Origin: Cristatella mucedo
Lineage: Eukaryota; Bryozoa; Phylactolaemata; Cristatellidae
Assembly (NCBI GenBank): GCA_009760855.2
Contig: WPIO01000053.1
Span: 1,379,501 to 1,443,500 of the forward strand
Direction of reading: 5' to 3'
DNA: 64,000 nt
Both the position numbers and the translations under genes were made by a program. The notes beneath the pieces were generated by a model. That model did not search any database. It was not told where the DNA came from and saw only the letters and a program-made list of their open reading frames with translations. Positions within the stretch are counted from its first letter, which is position 1. Every line of letters begins with the position of its first letter. Below are positions 24,254 to 33,815 of the stretch, piece after piece.

Positions 24254-24529
24254 TGAATACTTAATCAATAAGGCGGGTATTTTATAATCGAGAGCTTAAA
24301 ATACATGCGTCCCTCAGGTTGAGTATTGATTTCTGCAATTAAGTAACGTCGGTCGGACCTGCGACAAGATGCTGCTATCGAAACCTGCGACAGTCTCGGT
24401 CTCGGCCCGCCAGGCTTTGGTGTACTGGCTAAATAAGCTGCTACATTTACACCAGCTTTCGGCAGGTCTGTTAGTAAGGCCGAGGAACAGCGAGTGGATT
24501 AATTTCGGTTGTAACTAGTAATCCTTACT

Positions 24530-24615
24530 ATGCAGCATCTGTAAAGTGCGTAGAAAGAGACTCGGTTCCCTGAGGACGCCATACAACTTTATTATTATCA
24601 TTATCATTATTATAA
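24530..24615 (+). mobile_element. LINE-A 3'-end-only fragment
   Basis: ATCTGTAAAGTGCGTAGAAA through the hairpin to (ATT)n/(ATC)n. Nothing upstream resembles LINE-A, so only about 85 bp is present. Confidence 0.7.
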
Positions 24616-24639
24616 TAGTTGTAAGCCGCTAGACCGCAG

Positions 24640-25740
24640 GTTTGCCCGTATGCGGTGGCCGCCTAGAGTTCCGCAATAAAAAAAACGCTCACCGATTGTG
24701 CCAAGATTTATCACTGGCGATGAGTAAAAACGTGCGATGTGGATAATTCTGGGCAGTGAAGGGTATCATCTCGAGTCCGCGCGAAGTCTATGCTGGAGTT
24801 CGCTTTTAGCCGCCGACGAAATACTCGAGGAGAGCGACCCTCCTGCACCGCGTACCGCGGCGGCGGCGATCTTACACCGTCCTGGCGAGCTCGAACTTCG
24901 ACACGTGAAGAACGCTTTAGGCCTAAGGCTAACGCTCACGACAAGGAGGCTCGGGGTCAAAGATCGGCCTATGTCGAGCTGGCGAGGCTCGCCCTCCGGC
25001 GCGTAGGGCTCGATCGCAAGCATGCGTCATCGGTTGCGTCATCGGCGTCGCGGGTAAGGACGCTGCACGACGGCAGGCCCGGTACTGGACTGCGTAACTC
25101 ACTTCAGCAATTTCTTACGAAACGACATCTATTACTCTGCTGCCGACTATCGCACATTCTCTTCAGCCGTCCTGCGCTGCTGGGCTACCGTACGCAAGTT
25201 CGCTATTCACGATCGACCTGGGTCGTGGCTCCAGTCCTGCACCAGGCAATTCTACATCGACGCGAGCGGAGTGAAGGCTCTTCTAATAGGCGCTCCATAA
25301 ATGAGGCTATTTAATTGGCAGCGAGTTACCGAAAGCCGCTTAGGCCCTGAGAGCGCAGTGGAGAGCTCCTGCGTTACGCCGCCCGCTCGGTCATCGCGGC
25401 TTTGTGCTGCTGCAGATTGGACGTATGTGACGTCACCTTTCGCCGCGGGCACCGCGGCGTGTCTCCGCCGCAGCGACGGAGACACGCCGCGGACGCAGCG
25501 ACAAAGAGCTCCGTCGGCGCTCGGCTACTGGGACGCGGCGGTAGCGGCTGGTTCCGGTCGAACCGGCAGCAAAAGAGCTGTTTAGCCGCCGTTTAGTTGG
25601 CGGCCAAGCTGGCGCTGCAGGACGCGCCAAAGGAATGCCGGTCGGAAAGTAGAAATCAACGGGAACTCCATGAGAGCGTAGAGCGCCATTCATGTGCGCG
25701 TGCAGCTAGAAGCTAGCCGTTCTTTGTGCGCATTCCTGCG
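24640..25740. other. GC- and CpG-rich region without a recognised gene
   Basis: The composition resembles the BAZ1B promoter region, and open frames are long on both strands only because stop codons are rare in GC-rich DNA. Around 25430-25500 there is an inverted repeat (CGTCTCCGCCGCAGCGACGG beside its near complement). It may be a promoter of an unseen gene. No protein similarity was recognised except the LINE-B piece at 25085. Confidence 0.4.
25085..25200 (+). mobile_element. LINE-B fragment, degraded
   Basis: LRNSLQQFLTKRHLLLCCRL reads like LINE-B's LWNSLPQFLRNDNYSPTADY with substitutions, followed by a FSAVLSC-like block. Confidence 0.55.
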
Positions 25741-25779
25741 GGGGGGGGCTAATTGAAGCGACGGATCGCGACGGTTGGC

Positions 25780-25908
25780 ACAGCATGATATTACTCACCA
25801 TTCAATTGCATTCCCCTTTACAGCAAATGTAAAGCGCATAGAGAAATTGAGTTCTCTGAGGGTGCTTTATCAAGTGCATTATTATTATTATTATTATTAT
25901 TATTACCC
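25780..25908 (+). mobile_element. LINE-A 3'-end-only fragment
   Basis: It begins at GCATGATATTACTCACCATT and runs through AGCAAATGTAAAGCGCATAG to (ATT)8. About 130 bp of 3' UTR only. Confidence 0.8.
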
Positions 25909-26045
25909 GTATGCTTTAACCAGTGTCTTCGATCACGGGCACAGCAGCTGCCTTTGTCATGACCAAGCCGAATGTGTATGTAGCAGCTAAAAACGTATCT
26001 ATTTATCACAGCATCTAGTGGGTCCATGGGATTCGTCCTTTGAGT

Positions 26046-26195
26046 GCGAGCTGGATTGGTCCAGCGGTTAAGGCGCTCGCCCCGGCCAAGGTCTGGCGCT
26101 GAGGTCATGGGCTCGAGCCCCGAGGCATATGTAAAGCGTCTGAATAGAGATTAAGTTCTCTTGGGGCGCTATATAAGTGATTTTTTTTTATATAC
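26046..26195 (+). mobile_element. SINE-A, well-preserved copy
   Basis: GAGCTGGATTGGTCCAGCGG opens the tRNA-like head. The B box is GGGCTCGAGCCCC. The tail GAATAGAGATTAAGTTCTCT, GGGGCGCTATATAAGTGA closely parallels the LINE-A 3' hairpin. The head has tRNA-like A/B spacing, but I cannot assign the parent tRNA securely. Confidence 0.88.
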
Positions 26196-26199
26196 TTTA

Positions 26200-26680
26200 G
26201 GTCCCTTCATTCTTTGACTCCCGCCTATCTCTCAGATCTACTCCCCCACCAGGCCATGCATCGTACCACCCGCTTTTCGGAATCCAACAGTCTACAAATA
26301 GCTCGTACAAACCTCTGATCCTTCGAAGACCGTGCATTTAATTCGTATGCTCACAAAGCCTGGAACTCCCTCCCGACTTGCGTCAGAACATCCACTGACT
26401 TGACCACATTTAAAAAGAACTTAAAAACACACCTATTTAGGACAGCATTTAGTGGGTCCCTGCGATTCGTACTTCACGTGCTGACACTGTGCATGCTGCC
26501 ACTAACCACATTTGCATGCTGACCCTGTGCATGTCACCCCTAACCATGTTATTCACGTTTATCAAGCATGATATTACTTACCATTCAATCTCGCTTCCCT
26601 TTGCAGCAAATGTAAAGCGCCTAGAAAGAGATCGAGTTCTCTGAGGGTGCTTTATCAAGTGCATTATTATTATTATATTA
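26200..26680 (+). mobile_element. LINE-A 3' part (ORF2 C-terminus and 3' UTR)
   Basis: From a TCCCTTCATTCTTTGACTCC start, frameshifted codons for the HRTTRFSESN and LKSFGDRAF blocks are followed by the full 3' UTR and an (ATT)n tail. 5'-truncated. Confidence 0.85.
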
Positions 26681-26689
26681 TTATTGTTA

Positions 26690-26890
26690 TGCTTGCTGAC
26701 ACTGTGGGTGCTGCCACTAACCAAATTTGCATGCTGACCCTGAGAACGGCACCTCTACCCATGTTATACTTGTTGTAGTTGAGCATTCTACCACTAACCA
26801 TCGATCATGCTTACTTTGCAGTAAATATTAAGTGCCTAGAAAGTGATTAAGTTCTCCGAGGCGCTATAAAAATGTATAATTATTATTAGC
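26690..26890 (+). mobile_element. LINE-A 3' fragment, degraded
   Basis: A second, more diverged LINE-A 3' UTR (GCTGCCACTAACCAAATTTG) directly follows the tail of the preceding copy and ends in ATAATTATTATT. Confidence 0.7.
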
Positions 26891-27024
26891 AGCAGCAACT
26901 TGTTTACCAAAAATTCTGCTAAAAGGTGATTGAAGCAGCTCTTATAGGAAATTGAATCATATTTATTATCCCCTGTTGGAAAAAGTTTTTTGAATATCTC
27001 TATAATGGCTACTGTATCATCATC

Positions 27025-28052
27025 CGAGGAACCTCTGTAATATAGGGTACCACAGGGCTGTTCTTTTTACGGTTTATATTCTACCTCTCGTCGATGTGAT
27101 TTCCAAGTACAATCTAGGCTTTCACTTTTATGCTACTGACACCCAGTTGTACCTTTGCTTTGATTCCTCCCAGCCCTCGAACACGTCGAATTCTTTCAAC
27201 TTCCTTAATAATACTAATAATAATAATAATGCACTTAATAAAGCGCCCTCAGAGAACTCAATCTCTTTCTAGGCGCTTTACATTGTCTGCAAAGGAAAAC
27301 CTTTGCTGCATGAATTGATGATATCAGCACATGTATGGCAGCAAATTTTCTTAAATTTAATGAGGATAAAACTAACTTACTAGTTACGAATAAACCAAGC
27401 ATGATTCAGAAATTGAAAATGCTAATGCTCAATATCAGCTCTGCCAGCATATCTCCTGTTGAATCTGCATGAAATCTAGGTTTCATGTTCCAAAGTTACC
27501 TTGTGCTAGATGACCACATCAGCTCCACAGTCAAGCCTGCCTACTTTGAGCTGCATAACATTGCAGAAACTCGGGCTTGTTAAGACAGGAATACCACATC
27601 TAAGCTGACCCATGCATTTGTGACATCCCGTCTTGACTTCTTTAACTTGCTGCTGACTGATCTACCAACCTGTGCAATCAGGCACATACAGCTGGTCAAA
27701 AATTCTGCAGCTAGGCTTGTCTGTCGTGAGCATCGCAGTTGCCACATTACACTACTTCTCGCTGACCTGCACTGGCTACCAGTCAAGCAATTAATTGACT
27801 TCAAGGTTTTGTCACTCATTTTCAGCTCTCTTCATTCTTTAGCTCCAGCATACCTATCAGATCTACTGCCCCACCAGGCTAAGCATTGTAGCACTCGCTT
27901 TTCGGAATTGAACTGTTTACCTATACCTCGTACAAACCTCAAATCCTTTGGAGACCGTGCCTTTAATTTCCAATGCTCCCAAAGCCTGGAACTCACTCGC
28001 GACTTGCGTCACGAAGTCTCCTGACTACATTTAAAAACAACTTCAAAACGCA
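27025..28052 (+). mobile_element. LINE-A reverse-transcriptase fragment
   Basis: It shows the palm region ([20 protein letters not shown]; the family has YADD, here YATD), the MAANFLKFNEDKT block and the C-terminal thumb region ([16 protein letters not shown]), with stops and frameshifts. A short LINE-A tail insertion interrupts it at 27207-27299. It ends where a second LINE-A segment begins at 28052. Confidence 0.85.
27207..27299 (-). mobile_element. LINE-A 3'-end-only insertion (93 bp) inside a LINE-A
   Basis: On the plus strand it opens with (AAT)n and ends at CTGCAAAGGAAAA. It splits the host element's codons between the SFNFL and LLHELM-type blocks, and CCTT flanks both sides (27203-27206 and 27300-27303). 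The empty site is known from the 55.9-kb copy, where the two halves are continuous. Confidence 0.9.
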
Positions 28053-28500
28053 TCTCCCCCACCAGGCCAAGCATCGTACCACCCGCTTTTTGGAATCCAA
28101 CAGTTTACCAATACCTCGTACAAACCTCAAATCCTTTGGAGACCGTGCATTTAGTTCGTATGCTCCTAAAGGCTGGAACTCCCTCCCGACTTGCGTCAGA
28201 AAATCTACTGACTTGACCACGTTTAAAAAGAACTTAAAACACATCTATTTAGGACAGCATTTATTGGGTCCCTGTGATTCTTCCTTCATGTGCTTATGTG
28301 TGCTGACACTGTGCATGCTGCCACTGACCACATTTGCATGCTGACCCTGTGCATGTCACCCCTAACCATGTTATTCTTGTTGTTTATTGAGCATGCTACC
28401 ATTCACCATTCAATCGCGTTTCCCTTTGCAGCAAATGTAAAGCGCCTAAGAAGAGATTAAGTTCTCTGAATGCGCTTTATCAATTGTATTACTATTATTA
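28052..28500 (+). mobile_element. LINE-A 3' segment joined to the preceding copy
   Basis: It restarts at the [11 protein letters not shown] codons that the upstream copy has already passed, then continues through the 3' UTR to (ATT)n. A local duplication or second 5'-truncated copy fused without spacer. Confidence 0.85.
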
Positions 28501-28555
28501 TTAATGTCAATACCCGATTCATAACGAGTTTAATTCTTGCATAGGGAGCAAGATA

Positions 28556-28694
28556 GAATATAATTCATTTGTATAGCGCCCCAAGAGAACTTAATCACCA
28601 TTCAGGCTCTTCACATATGCCTCGGGGCTCGAGCCCACGACCTCAGTCAGACCTTGGTCGGGGCGAGCACCTTAACCGCTAGACCAAACCAGAT
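28556..28694 (-). mobile_element. SINE-A copy
   Basis: On the minus strand: TCTGGTTTGGTCTAGCGGTT, GGTCGTGGGCTCGAGCCCC, then a 3' half ending TATACAAATGAATTATAT. Confidence 0.85.
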
Positions 28695-28861
28695 ACAATT
28701 GAGTAATAGCCACACATACATCTATCGTCGTTGCACTTGATTATGCTGAAATTTGTTATAATAGGTATGAATAATAAAAGCGTGAAGCATGAGCGATCAC
28801 ACGTGTTTGTTGTCCTTCATAGTTTCGTGTCATCAAATGATGTCAAATTATTATCAAATTA

Positions 28862-28937
28862 TGCGAAGGCATACGTGGAGTGCCTGAATAGAGTTTAAGT
28901 TCTCTTAGGGCGATTTACAAATGAATTATATTTTTTC
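28862..28937 (+). mobile_element. SINE-A 3' half only
   Basis: GAAGGCATACGTGGAGTGCC, then TGAATAGAGTTTAAGTTCTC and an AATGAATTATAT end. The tRNA-like head is missing. Confidence 0.65.
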
Positions 28938-29117
28938 TTATTTATCAACATCAAAGCCACTGCTGCGTTCATAGACAGTTATTGACATCATTCCTGCTTT
29001 TCTGTTCTCTAGCTCATTAGCCGTTCACATTCGTCCACTGTGCTGTGGCTGGTGTGCGTTCGAGCGTGTGTGGCTGGCCCAATTCTCAATCCGCAGTGAG
29101 ACCCGGGTTCCTTCAGG

Positions 29118-29404
29118 TACCGTATTTTTGCGAGTATAAGTCGCACTTTTTTCCATTTTTTTGAAAAAATAAACCTGCGACTATACTCTGCAAGTCAGTG
29201 TCAGTCACTGCATACAGTGAAATTGACGATTCAGATATTGACAGGTTTACAGAAGACTACGAAGATGTTGACAGTGATACTCATGAGGAGTTTCTTGCTG
29301 TGATGATTAAAGCAAACTTATGTATAATTTTTTTCAAAAAACTGTCCATACATTTAGGGTGCAACTTACACTTGGGTGTGACTTATACTCGTAAAAATGC
29401 GATA
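29118..29404. mobile_element. MITE with 29-bp terminal inverted repeats, pogo/Tigger-like
   Basis: Left end TACCGTATTTTTGCGAGTAT (29118 on) and right end (29376-29404) are inverted repeats differing at about four of 29 positions, with TA at both borders. This end type (CGTATTT, then TATAAGTCGCAC) is familiar from pogo-like Tc1/mariner elements. An internal open stretch (29198-29330) codes an acidic peptide (SEIDDSDIDRFTEDYEDVD), reminiscent of the acidic C-terminus of pogo-type transposases. The catalytic domain is absent, so the element is non-autonomous. Confidence 0.75.
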
Positions 29405-29417
29405 TATTTGGTGAGTC

Positions 29418-29575
29418 GTGATGGCACACTAGGTAAGGCGGTTACTTTCACGACCTCGATCCCGAGGTCGTGGTTCGATTCCTGCGGTGGGCGATCCTTT
29501 ATCGCTACCGCAAGCGGTGGTGATTGCCGCAAAGGCTCTTCTGTCGCTATACAAAAAGAGGCTGTTTAATCAGCT
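29418..29575 (+). mobile_element. SINE-B copy
   Basis: GATGGCACACTAGGTAAGGC (A box), a palindromic ACGACCTCGATCCCGAGGTC, B box GTGGTTCGATTCC, then GGCGATCCTTTATCGC and the GCTCTTCTGTCGCTATAC end. It starts 14 bp after the MITE's right end. Confidence 0.85.
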
Positions 29576-29803
29576 AGGATATCATCATCATCACCGTCAC
29601 CGTTCGATCGAAGCGTCGAAGGCTTAATTGTGTGCTAGAGCGCCGGAGAGGGAGCTCAAAAAGAGCGAGTGAGACTTTCAATGGGCATCCGGTGGCCAGC
29701 AGACTCGAACTCGCAGAAATAAATGTAACGTGGGAAGCGTGAGTCTGAGTGAGGCGGGCAGAGCGATGAAGTAAGCAGCACGCTCGGGCGGCTTGGGCCA
29801 CAG

Positions 29804-29804
29804 T

Positions 29805-29879
<75 letters not shown>
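29804..29879. repeat. (CAG)25 trinucleotide repeat
   Basis: About 25 uninterrupted CAG units (CTG on the minus strand), directly before a LINE-B fragment. No supported exon covers it, so I do not call a polyglutamine protein. Confidence 0.95.
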
Positions 29880-29883
<4 letters not shown>

Positions 29884-29934
29884 GATGTGGAGCAGAGATT
29901 GTGGAGGTGAGTGCAAGTCTTTGACCTGGAGTGC

Positions 29935-30155
29935 AAACGCTTCTAATAACAGTGATCCTTAGGCGAAAGGATGCAAGAGTTAATTTGTATAACCCATAGG
30001 GGAGGTGAGGGCGCCAAAGATGCTGAAGCAGATGCAACAGTTCAGCAAGGTATGAAGGAGCCGAGCCGTGGTGGGCTTGATGGATCATGCTAAGAACTTT
30101 GCTCTGCATCCGACGATTAATCAATTGGGAGCCATCGCAGCTCTTTCGGCAAAGG
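29935..30155 (-). mobile_element. LINE-B fragment
   Basis: The minus strand reads RRMQSKVLSMIHQAHHGSAP, SYLAELLH and degraded downstream codons, matching the LINE-B block QRIQSKVLTLTHKARHGLAP. Confidence 0.75.
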
Positions 30156-30159
30156 AGAC

Positions 30160-31480
30160 GTATCGATTAACCTCTCGGATTTGCTAACCAACCTTGGCAG
30201 CCCTAATCATCACTACCGGCAGACCCCTTTTTCTTTCGGTAGGCCAGACAAAGCTGACATACAACCGTCGTGTGCAGACAGAGCTCGGTTGCTGGGTAAG
30301 ATTTTTAGCCAGTTACGTTTGCAAGCAGAAAATAATTATTGGGTTGTTATTGGGCAAATTTTGTTCGCAGGTGAAGACCAAAGAGGGTATAAAATAGGGT
30401 TCGCAGTTGACGAGCTCTTTTTACGTGACTTAACTTATTGTAAGGACTTCAACGAAGGAAATTGCAAAATTCCTTAAGGGAGCTCGCAGCATTTGACTCG
30501 AACTGTATAAGGCGGGTGAGATGACTTTATGAAGAAGGCACGAATAAGGGTACATGCCATTTTTAGCAAAGAAGGGGATAACTTATGAGCAGTGCAATTA
30601 CTATCCGGGGAGCGAGACCGCTCAGTTTAATCAAGCAAATAAATCGCCATCTTATAAATTAGTCTAGAGTCTGAATGGCCAGACTGCATGTTGGCACAAA
30701 GCGTTTTTGGGTCAATTTTTTTTTAATATTTAGCTCTCCCTACATGCAATTTTCGGCTGCGATGCGCTCGAATGCGCAAGGTCAGAGTGCAAGAGGCATT
30801 TGCGGCCGGTAGGTTCCTCATTCAGTGCTTCTCCGAAGTGAGCTGTACACTGCGACCGGTGAGTCTCCGCGGTATGAAACTGAACTGGTCGTAAGGAATG
30901 TAGTCTTTGCATTAAGGTGCGTGCTCGCTCTCTATTGCTGCACTGCTCTGCTACCGTCTGCTACGCGAATCGCGAAGCAGCCTCAGCCACCACTCGCTGT
31001 AGTATCCGTGCCTCGAGGCGCTAGCTCGAACTGCGTTTGTCGCGCGTCTTGTAAAAGACTAGCACCGCTATTAGCGCAGCGCCTTTGGCGCGAGTACTTC
31101 ATTTCTGAAGCTGCTACAGTGCGTTTGTAACAGCAATGACTTAGGCGTAAGTTGATCGCTTTTCACGCTTCACTACGTGCACGGACTGCACCGCACAGCT
31201 TGGGGGAGGAGGGGAGCGAATAAAGCGCCCTTGGCTTCGTCGTCGCTACTAGTGTACATTTCAATGACGACTCAGTTTCTTACTCTGACCGTCCATCTAC
31301 CCGCTCAGCTCTTGACAATGTAACGACGCTGAAGAAAGTGCCACCGAAGCTGTAACTTCAAGTCATTCATTGGCTGAGGTTTGAGCCGGCGGTCAGTGGC
31401 ACATCGCTGACTAGCTTTGCCGTCATGTTACCTTAAGCTCCCACACGCTTCTTAACCTCTGAGACCGTCACTCGCGTTCA
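30160..31480. other. Region without a recognised gene, upstream of the GT31 copy A
   Basis: No exon, repeat family or RNA gene was recognised. The segment 30.75-31.5 kb is richer in CpG and could hold the promoter of the glycosyltransferase at 31.7 kb; no core promoter motif stands out. Confidence 0.35.
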
Positions 31481-31570
31481 CACTCGAGCCCCGAGGCATA
31501 TGTGAAGCGCCTGAATAGGATTAAGTTCTCTTGGGGCGCAATATAAATGAATTATATAAATGAATTATAT
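31481..31570 (+). mobile_element. SINE-A 3' half
   Basis: It starts within the B box (CTCGAGCCCCGAGGCATATG), then CGCCTGAATAGGATTAAGTT and a duplicated AATGAATTATAT end. It lies 160 bp upstream of the glycosyltransferase start. Confidence 0.75.
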
Positions 31571-31733
31571 TTTATTTATTTACCGCGGCAGACAGGCAAT
31601 GAAGTTGCGTGGCAGGCAGAGCGTCCTCAATGGGAGCTCAGGGACCACAGCTGTTCCATTACGAAGCTCACAATTCTTGGGTGTGGCTTAGCGCTGCCGT
31701 TAGCTCGCGACCTGTGCGCGGCGGTACCCGCGG

Positions 31734-32684
31734 ATGGCGCTTGGTTTCGCTGTGCAGCTATGTCTTTCGAGCGCAGTGATCATGTTGATATCCGCGTCTA
31801 CGGTGGCTTTGGATTCTGTGGGTTCGCCGGTGATAAACCCCCACGATTTCAATTACGTACTCAACAACCCAGAACTGTGTCATGGTTACAATGACGCCGG
31901 CGACGTTTATATGCTGATATGGATCCATACGGCGCCTCTGCACTTTAAGAAGAGACTGCTTATTCGAGAGTCTTGGGGAAATCCGTCGAACTTTCATGAT
32001 CTGAAAGTGAGAACGGCGTTTTTCGTCGGAGACCCGCGTAATAGAACGGTTCAAAACCTTCTGAACTTCGAGTTTGAGAAGTACGGCGACATTATACAGG
32101 AGGACTTCGTGGACTCCTATCGCAATCTGACATATAAAGCTATCATGGGCCTGAAGTGGGTGGACAATCACTGCAAGTCCACGAAAATCATATTCAAGGT
32201 CGACGACGACATGGTCGTGGACATCTTTCGACTGGTGCGACATATTCAAACTCTCCACGAGCATGGCATCGGCGTCAGTCGCACGATTCTCTGTGACTTT
32301 TGGGTCAATCGGCCAGTTAGCCGCGACGCCGCTTCCAAGTGGGCCGTAACAAAGGCCGAGTTCGCGGAAGATATCTATCCACCGTACTGCCCTGGCCTCG
32401 CATTATTGATGACGCCTGATCTCATCCACCCTCTGTACGTCGAGTCGCTGCATACACCTTATTTCTGGGTTGACGACGTGTACTTCACTGGCATTCTTCC
32501 CCGGAAGCAGAACGTTACCTACCACCCCCTATCGTCTCTGACGTCTTTCGGGGTGGTTACGCCTGACAACTATTTGAGCCTCGAGAGTGACTACATATTT
32601 ATTCACGTACACAACGAGGACTTGTTCAATTACATCTGGAGAAAGATGTTGGCCCAGCATCTGAAGGTGAATTACCGCACTTGA
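31734..32684 (+). CDS. GT31 beta-1,3-glycosyltransferase-like protein, copy A
   Basis: An intact single-exon ORF of 316 codons. Residues 4-25 are hydrophobic (signal anchor or signal peptide); the rest resembles the beta-1,3-galactosyl/N-acetylglucosaminyltransferase family: RESWG (78-82), FFVGD (96-100), EKYGDIIQEDFVDSYRNLTY (115-134), the metal- and nucleotide-sugar-binding DDD (157-159), YPPYCPG (215-221) and VDDVYFTG (246-253, where most family members have EDVyvG). Such enzymes act in the Golgi lumen, adding a sugar in beta-1,3 linkage to glycoproteins or glycolipids; donor and acceptor cannot be told from sequence. There are three N-glycosylation sequons (N103, N131, N260). The protein is at the short end for the family, with almost no cytosolic tail or stem. 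Lack of introns is usual for beta3GalT genes. It is clearly diverged from copies B and C. Confidence 0.88.
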   Translation: MALGFAVQLCLSSAVIMLISASTVALDSVGSPVINPHDFNYVLNNPELCHGYNDAGDVYMLIWIHTAPLHFKKRLLIRESWGNPSNFHDLKVRTAFFVGDPRNRTVQNLLNFEFEKYGDIIQEDFVDSYRNLTYKAIMGLKWVDNHCKSTKIIFKVDDDMVVDIFRLVRHIQTLHEHGIGVSRTILCDFWVNRPVSRDAASKWAVTKAEFAEDIYPPYCPGLALLMTPDLIHPLYVESLHTPYFWVDDVYFTGILPRKQNVTYHPLSSLTSFGVVTPDNYLSLESDYIFIHVHNEDLFNYIWRKMLAQHLKVNYRT

Positions 32685-32689
32685 GTGAG

Positions 32690-33815
32690 TGAGTGCATCG
32701 GCAGGGTCCTTCACGGGCTTTCTACTCCCTCTCCTATCATACTGCTCGGCTCGGGCGGTGCCGAAAGCTTCACTGTGTCATCTTGTCTCATCAGTGCTGC
32801 CGTCAGTCTAACCAATGTTCAGTTTCTGGGTTGTGAACCAGCAGCTGCTGTTTACTACAGTGCCGTTTGCTGTTAGATATTTTTTGCTTGCTATCAAGTT
32901 CCGGGCTTTCATTTGGCAAGCCCTCCATGCAGTTGTTGTAGGTTAGTTTTGTAAGAATGATTGGTACCCTTGCCATTGGTAGGATCAAAAGTAACTGTTG
33001 AATTCTGCTTGACGACGCCCTGTTGACATTCTTTCAGCTTTTTCCACGACATCGTGAGATAATGTCACGTTCCAGTGGTGAACTGTTTAGCTGTTAGTTG
33101 ACTAGCCGAAGTGTCTTGGCAGTCTCCGGTGATTAGCGCTACATGCTGCACAATCAGCCCATATTATCTTGCCTGCATTGTTCATGGCTTGTTTCAGTTA
33201 ATGTCTAATCGGATTCCTACTCTGTATGTGTGTGTGACATCTCGCGCATGCTGGTCCCTTGCTTTGTCTGCAGCCATGCAGCTATAATCCATTCTGTTAA
33301 AAAGAAAAAGTTATTTGGACTGTGATTAACCTCCAGTACGATGATACCGGCCTATTCTGCATGTGATGGCTTCCAGCCTAGTTTTGAATGCAGTAATGGC
33401 TATGCAGCAATACTGGCCGAACAAGGTTCCGTGGTATTGCTACCATCAGGGACTGTGGTGCTTTTGCATGATAAAGTACACTAGTCACTTGAATAAAGGC
33501 CTGATTTATCGATAGAGAGGTCGAGTCTGCTGCCACATTGCTGTTGCAGCTGACTGATCTTCAGTGGCTTCTCTACTAGCGAGTACGACCGACACGGTTT
33601 GTAAAAGCCGCCATAGCTCAGGCTCCCTATATGCTTAGCTAGCTTTTTCCTAAAGACTGCAAAGCTATCAGATAGCTCTCTAGTGCTCAAGCAGCGTGCA
33701 CCAGAGCGGCTAGGCCGGCCAGCTTTCTGAACGCAGTAGGAGACAGGACCGTGGCTGCGGCGCCTGCTGCCATGCTGCTGCTGCTACCGTGCCCCATCGG
33801 AGGATGCCCCCTCCT
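32690..33815. other. Downstream of GT31 copy A, no recognised gene
   Basis: It presumably holds the 3' untranslated region of copy A. No repeat family or coding similarity was seen. Confidence 0.35.

Noticed and set aside
24737-25693. Several overlapping frames up to 174 codons in GC-rich DNA
   Set aside because: Long frames on both strands at once are expected where stop codons are rare. No conserved motif was recognised apart from a LINE-B piece.
26046-26130. A functional nuclear tRNA gene
   Set aside because: The A and B boxes are present, but the sequence continues into the SINE 3' half and cannot form a full acceptor stem.
29574-29936. Open frames with long poly-Leu or poly-Ala runs over the CAG tract
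   Set aside because: They are just the (CAG)n/(CTG)n repeat read in different frames, with no splice or family support.
30181-30477. 98-codon plus-strand frame as a gene
   Set aside because: No family similarity, no splice context, and the upstream sequence is a retrotransposon remnant.
31758-32264. 168-codon minus-strand frame
   Set aside because: It is the shadow of GT31 copy A, whose plus-strand frame carries the catalytic motifs.
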